Shown here in pieces: positions 60,179 through 64,000 of a DNA stretch of 64,000 bases (position 1 is the first letter of the stretch; every line of letters starts with the position of its first letter). Under the pieces are notes generated by a model, which was not told where the DNA came from, did not search any database, and worked only from the letters and a program-made list of their open reading frames with translations. The translations under genes and the position numbers were made by a program. This DNA comes from Nocardioides nitrophenolicus (GTDB lineage Bacteria; Actinomycetota; Actinomycetes; Propionibacteriales; Nocardioidaceae), in NCBI RefSeq assembly GCF_016907515.1, contig NZ_JAFBBY010000001.1, forward strand, positions 2,046,001 through 2,110,000, in the 5' to 3' direction.

Positions 60179-61629
60179 CAGGCGCTCATCCTCTCGGCCG
60201 TGGCGTGGAGGGGCGGACGGCGGTCCGCCCAGGGCGCTGCCTGCTCGAGCTGTGCGGCGAGCTGCAGCAGGAGGTCCTCGCGGCCGTGGGCCGCGACGAC
60301 GTGGAGGCCGAGCGGCAGCCCGGTCGCGGTGGCCCCGAGCGGCACCGACATCGCCGGCTGGCCGGTGGTGTTGAACTGCGGCGTGAAGCACAGGATGTCC
60401 ACCGAGCGACGCAGCCCGTCGGGCTGGTCGAAGAAGCCGAGCCGCGGTGCCGCGTGGGGCAGGACGGGCGAGACGAGGAGGTCGAAGCCACCGGCCCACC
60501 ACGACGCCACGCGCCGGGTGAAGTCGTCGCGCCAGTCCTGGTTGTGCCGGTGCTGGGTCGCGGTGATCCGCTCGCCGATCCCGCGCCACCACCACGCCAT
60601 CTCCTCGGCCTCGTCCCGCGCGACGGGGCGGCCGGCGAGGCGCTCGAGGTCCTCGAAGAGAGCGGAGACGCTGGGGCTCAGCAGCTCCTGCCAGCGGCGC
60701 AGGTACTCGGCGTCCAGCAGCGCCTGGGGGTAGGCGTCCTCGACCTCGTGACCGAGGGAGGCGATCAACTGCGCCCCCGCGCGAGTGACGGCCCGGACCT
60801 CCTCGTCGACCGGATAGCCGTTGACCTCCGGTACGTCGAGCAGCCCGACGCGCAGCCGCGGCGGCGCCTGGCCGGCCAGCTCGGCGTACGACGCGGCCGG
60901 CGGGGGCGGCACGAACGCGTCCCCGGGACGGTAGCCGGCGGCGAGGTCCAGCGCCGCGGCGGCGTCGCGCACCGAGGTCGTCAGGAAGCCGTTGGTGGTG
61001 TGGCCCTCCATGCCGTCCCCCGCGGGCGCCAGGCTGATCCGGCCGCGAGTGGGCTTGAGACCCAGCAGACCGCAGTGCGACGCCGGCATCCTGATCGAGC
61101 CGCCGCCGTCGGTCCCCTGCGCGATGGGCACCAGGCCCGCGGCCACGGCCGCGGCGGCGCCACCCGACGAGCCGCCGGTCGACCGGTCGAGGTCCCACGG
61201 GTTGCGCGTCGGGCCGTACGCCGCCGGCTCGGTCGTGCAGACGAGGCCGAACTCGGGCACGTTGGTGCGCCCGAGCACGACGAAGCCCGCCTCGCGGATG
61301 GACGTCGTCAGCGCGCTGTCCTCCTTCGCCACGTTGCCGATCCGCTTGAGCAGCTCGCTGCCCAGGTGCGACGGCTCGCCCGCCATCGGGGTGCCGAGGT
61401 CCTTGAGCAGGATCGGCACGCCGCGGAACGGACCGTCGGGCAGCGGGCCGGCGGCCTCATCGAGCGCACGCTCGAAGCGGCGCTGGATCACGGCGTTGAT
61501 CGTCGGGTCGAGACTCTCGATGCGCTCGATCGCGGCCTCGACCAGCTCCGTCGGCGTCACCTCGCCGCTCCGCACCAGGCCCGCCTGCGCGGTGGCGTCC
61601 AGCCCCGCTGTCTCCCTCGCGATGCTCAT
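60178..61629 (-). CDS. Amidase (amidase-signature family), copy 3
   Basis: A 483-residue amidase and first gene of the operon: Lys76 (VPILLKDLG), Ser154/155 in STGGSSGGAA and nucleophile Ser178 in GTDGGGSIRMPA. Related to copy 1 over its whole length (VRSGEVTPTELVEAAIERIE; FNTTGQPAMSVP). ATG 61629 was chosen from homology to copy 1; longer upstream reading is shadow of the intergenic region. Its promoter must lie in the 61630-61903 divergent region. With copies 1 and 2, three amidases bracket the importer genes. Confidence 0.9.
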   Translation of the reverse strand: MSIARETAGLDATAQAGLVRSGEVTPTELVEAAIERIESLDPTINAVIQRRFERALDEAAGPLPDGPFRGVPILLKDLGTPMAGEPSHLGSELLKRIGNVAKEDSALTTSIREAGFVVLGRTNVPEFGLVCTTEPAAYGPTRNPWDLDRSTGGSSGGAAAAVAAGLVPIAQGTDGGGSIRMPASHCGLLGLKPTRGRISLAPAGDGMEGHTTNGFLTTSVRDAAAALDLAAGYRPGDAFVPPPPAASYAELAGQAPPRLRVGLLDVPEVNGYPVDEEVRAVTRAGAQLIASLGHEVEDAYPQALLDAEYLRRWQELLSPSVSALFEDLERLAGRPVARDEAEEMAWWWRGIGERITATQHRHNQDWRDDFTRRVASWWAGGFDLLVSPVLPHAAPRLGFFDQPDGLRRSVDILCFTPQFNTTGQPAMSVPLGATATGLPLGLHVVAAHGREDLLLQLAAQLEQAAPWADRRPPLHATAERMSA

Positions 61630-61903
61630 GGTCCAGAGCTCCTGAGTCAGGTAGTGCGCCGTGGCGCCGTCGGTGTGTACCGCGCAGCAGACACCCTGCC
61701 GCCGAGGGCTGTCCCCACCACCGTTTCGCTCAGCGGACTGGCTCCCCGAACCGGCCAGGAGGCCCACCGGACGGGCGCTCGAAGCGGTGCGACGTTCTGC
61801 TGGCCGAACCGCCGCACGTGCCGTGACGGCCGGCGTGTCGGTAGTGACGACGACGACGTCGGCCTCGACGGAAGGCCCGCGGAACCGGCAGGAGTGAGTG
61901 CCC
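61630..61903. promoter_or_regulatory. Divergent intergenic region, amidase operon / CapA-like gene
   Basis: A 274-bp region without a convincing gene; translated frames show no family features. It must carry the promoters of the ten-kilobase amidase/ABC operon and of the CapA-like gene. I see short symmetric pieces (for example CCGAACCGGCC near 61746 and GACGACGACGACG near 61847) but no clear -35/-10 pair. AGGAG (61890-61894) is the ribosome site of the CapA-like gene. Confidence 0.4.
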
Positions 61904-63247
61904 ATGATGCCCAGCACGACCGTCGAGGTGGCCGCCGTGCCTCGTGAGCCGATCCGGGCCGGCTTCCGGCTCGGCGCGGTCGGCGACCTCATGTACCTAC
62001 GGCCGATGTCCGCCACCCTGGCGGTCGAGCAGCCGGACCTGGTGCGGCTGCTCGGCTCGGTGGACCTGCTCTTCGGGAACCTGGAGACGACCCTGCTCGA
62101 CCTCGCCGCCGCGGGCTGCGCACCGGCCGCGGCCTCGGGCGGGAGCTGGCTGCTGGCCGAGCCCGAGGTCGCCGCGGACCTGGCGGCGCTGGGCTTCGGC
62201 CTGGTCAGCCTGGCCAACAACCACGCCGGCGACTGGGGCACCGAAGGACTGCTGGGCACCCTGGCCGCGGTCCGCGCCGCGGGCATCACGGCGGCGGGCG
62301 CGGGGACCTCGCTCAGTGGCGCGATCGCCCCCCGGTACGTCGACACCGCCTTCGGCCGGGTCGCCCTCGTGTCCGCCACGACGACCTTCACCGAGCACTC
62401 CCGCGCGGGCGACCCACTGGGCGAGATCCCGGCCCGGCCGGGCGTCGCCGCGATCCGCAGCAGTCCCGTCGCGACCGTCCCGGACGAGCTGTGGCACCAC
62501 CTGCACCGGTTCGCCGCCCGCCATCCCAGCTTCCTCAACCTGCCCGGCGAGGACGAGCTGCGCGCCATGGGCGGCCGGTTCCGGCGCGGCACACCCGGCG
62601 ACGACGGCGAGGTGCGCTACGAGCCCGATCCCGAGGACGTCGCGGCGGTGCTGCTCGCCGTACGGCAGGCACGGCAGAACAGCAACCTGGTGGTGTTCTC
62701 CCTGCACTCCCACGAGCCGTCGAACGACGACACGAGTCCGGCCGCGTTCGCCGCGGACCTGTGCCGCCGCGCCGTCGACGCCGGCGCCGACCTCGTGGTC
62801 GGGCACGGGCCGCACCAGCTCCGCGGCGTCGAGGTTCGCGACGGCGTACCGATCCTGCACTCGCTCGGGGACTTCGCGATGATGTCCCCCAGCCTCGACG
62901 TCGTCCCTCTCGACACCTGGCGTTCGTGCCGCACCGAGCCGGGGGCGGCGACCGTGCCGGAGCTGCTCCATGCGCGCAACCAGGTGCTGTTCGCCAGCGA
63001 CAACGTGCTGGAGTCCGCGGTGGCGAGCATGCGGTGGGACGAGGAGGGCACCGTCCTCCAGCTCCACCCGCTCGACCTGGGCCGCGACCGGGTGGGCGCC
63101 GCGCGGGGGGTGCCGGGACTGGCGCGCGGTCCGCGCGCCACCCGCATCGTCGATCGGCTGGTCGAGCTGAGCAGCGCCGTCGGCACCACCCTGCAGCGCG
63201 ACGAGGGGCGGGCGGTTCTGCGCCTCCCGGCGCGGCGGGTCCGGTGA
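61904..63247 (+). CDS. CapA-family (PgsA-like) calcineurin-fold protein
   Basis: A 447-residue protein of the bacterial CapA family, related to metallophosphatases. GAVGDLMYLRP, LLFGNLETTLLD, SLANNHAGDWG, HSHEPSNDD and VVGHGPHQLRGVEV correspond to the metal-ligand motifs GDxM, GNLE, NNH, HW/HS.E and GHHPH-like. No signal peptide is visible, unlike the membrane-anchored PgsA of polyglutamate capsule synthesis, so it may be a cytoplasmic hydrolase acting on a glutamate- or peptide-like compound. I prefer ATG 61904 (9 nt after AGGAG) to GTG 61898 (3 nt). Followed by an M20 amidohydrolase. Confidence 0.8.
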   Translation: MMPSTTVEVAAVPREPIRAGFRLGAVGDLMYLRPMSATLAVEQPDLVRLLGSVDLLFGNLETTLLDLAAAGCAPAAASGGSWLLAEPEVAADLAALGFGLVSLANNHAGDWGTEGLLGTLAAVRAAGITAAGAGTSLSGAIAPRYVDTAFGRVALVSATTTFTEHSRAGDPLGEIPARPGVAAIRSSPVATVPDELWHHLHRFAARHPSFLNLPGEDELRAMGGRFRRGTPGDDGEVRYEPDPEDVAAVLLAVRQARQNSNLVVFSLHSHEPSNDDTSPAAFAADLCRRAVDAGADLVVGHGPHQLRGVEVRDGVPILHSLGDFAMMSPSLDVVPLDTWRSCRTEPGAATVPELLHARNQVLFASDNVLESAVASMRWDEEGTVLQLHPLDLGRDRVGAARGVPGLARGPRATRIVDRLVELSSAVGTTLQRDEGRAVLRLPARRVR

Positions 63248-63327
63248 ACGGACCGCGCGGCGCCCCGGCGGCCCACCTCTCGCGACACCATGCCCGCGAC
63301 CACCCACCACGTGCACCGAGGAGCCCG

Positions 63328-64000
63328 ATGTCGTCCAGCCCGCTGCCCACCCTGCCGGAGTCGGACGAGCAGGTGCTGCGCACCCGCCTCGACCAGCTCG
63401 GCGACCTGCTGCTCGAGACCAGCCACCAGATCCACGCCCGGCCGGAGATCCGGTTCGAGGAGGTCTTCGCGAGCGGGCTGCTCGCCCAGCGGCTGGAGGA
63501 CGACGGGTTCGCGCTGGTGCGGCCACTGGCCGGCCTGCCCACCGCGTTCTTCGCGACCTACGACACCGGTCGGCCGGGCCCGCGGGTCGCGATCTTCTGC
63601 GAGTACGACGCGCTGCCGGAGATCGGCCACGGCTGCGGCCACAACGTGATCGCGTCCGCCGGACTCGGCGCGGCCCTGCTCGTGAAGTCGCTGCTCGCCG
63701 ACGACCCGACCCTCGGCGGCACGCTCGTCGTCGTCGGCAGTCCCGCCGAGGAGGGCGGCGGCGGCAAGGTCCCGATCATCGCCAGCGGCGCCCTGGACGG
63801 CCTCGACGCCGCGATGATGCTCCACCCCTCCGGCGAGAACCTCTCCGCCATGCGCACGCTGAGCCGCAGCGGCCTCCAGATCACCTTCACCGGACGCGCC
63901 GCCCACGCCGCGGTCAGCCCCGAGCGCGGCGTCAACGCCCTCGACGCCGCCGTCCTCACGCTCACCGCCATCGGCCTGCTGCGCCAGCAGGTCCCCAGCG
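63328..64000 (+). CDS. M20-family amidohydrolase, partial (runs off the window end)
   Basis: The first 224 residues are visible. HQIHARPEIRFEE, FCEYDALPEIGHGCGHNVIA (Asp/Cys/His zinc ligands), GSPAEEGGGGK (catalytic Glu and ligand Glu) and MMLHPSG show an intact AbgA/IAA-amino-acid-hydrolase-type active site, unlike the degenerate M20 protein at 37827-39152. Such enzymes remove an acyl group from an amino acid or p-aminobenzoyl-glutamate. GAGGAG precedes ATG 63328 by 4 nt. It follows the CapA-like gene after 80 bp, and the C-terminal part, with the dimerisation domain completed, lies beyond the window. Confidence 0.88.
   Translation, partial: MSSSPLPTLPESDEQVLRTRLDQLGDLLLETSHQIHARPEIRFEEVFASGLLAQRLEDDGFALVRPLAGLPTAFFATYDTGRPGPRVAIFCEYDALPEIGHGCGHNVIASAGLGAALLVKSLLADDPTLGGTLVVVGSPAEEGGGGKVPIIASGALDGLDAAMMLHPSGENLSAMRTLSRSGLQITFTGRAAHAAVSPERGVNALDAAVLTLTAIGLLRQQVPS

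Overview
The window is very GC-rich, densely coded DNA from an actinobacterium. Supporting signs are a mycothiol-type formaldehyde dehydrogenase, a SARP regulator, a second EF-Tu of the Streptomyces Tuf3 type, homodimeric AceE, an F420/luciferase-like oxidoreductase, many GTG starts and 1-4 nt gene overlaps. A Nocardioides-like member of the Propionibacteriales fits best, but that is inference. I saw no rRNA, tRNA, CRISPR array or insertion sequence.

Left part (1-31 kb) is mostly housekeeping and regulation. It holds a truncated response regulator, a divergent MMPL exporter/TetR pair, an FAD oxidoreductase and a secreted Ig-like-repeat protein. Divergent from the Ig-like gene is a two-component pair whose regulator is a SARP fused to a C-terminal receiver domain, followed by its histidine kinase. 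Next come a hemerythrin-like protein, a sirtuin, the divergent tuf with a structured leader, a glycosyltransferase, a collagen-like secreted protein and a TPR lipoprotein. Then follow an amine-oxidase-like flavoprotein/cupin pair, a lipoate-ligase-like gene, a LysR regulator and the aceE-aceF-pyc pyruvate block. The part ends with an ECF42-type sigma factor with its DGPF/YCII partner, a flavin reductase and a mycothiol formaldehyde-oxidation pair.

Right part (31-64 kb) is a catabolic region. A LuxR protein carrying a histidine-kinase-like ATPase domain precedes a CoA ligase / two-domain CaiB CoA-transferase / enoyl-CoA hydratase operon (32.4-37.0 kb). Convergent to it is a minus-strand meta-cleavage operon (45.2-37.0 kb): Rieske oxygenase, MhpB-type extradiol dioxygenase, two alpha/beta hydrolases, a 48-residue protein, an MDR reductase, an MhpD-type hydratase, an M20-fold protein without zinc ligands, and an IclR regulator. 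Divergent from the Rieske gene are a ferredoxin reductase and 7Fe ferredoxin that probably supply its electrons, then a hydrolase, a luciferase-like oxidoreductase, an MFS transporter and another hydrolase. From 61.6 to 51.0 kb a minus-strand operon combines three amidases, a complete Dpp/Opp-type ABC importer and a hydrolase. A CapA-like protein and a truncated M20 amidohydrolase diverge from it.

The simplest reading of the right part is uptake of an amide-linked compound, amidase cleavage, ring dioxygenation and meta-cleavage, and CoA-dependent degradation of the acid products. The substrate is not identifiable from sequence.
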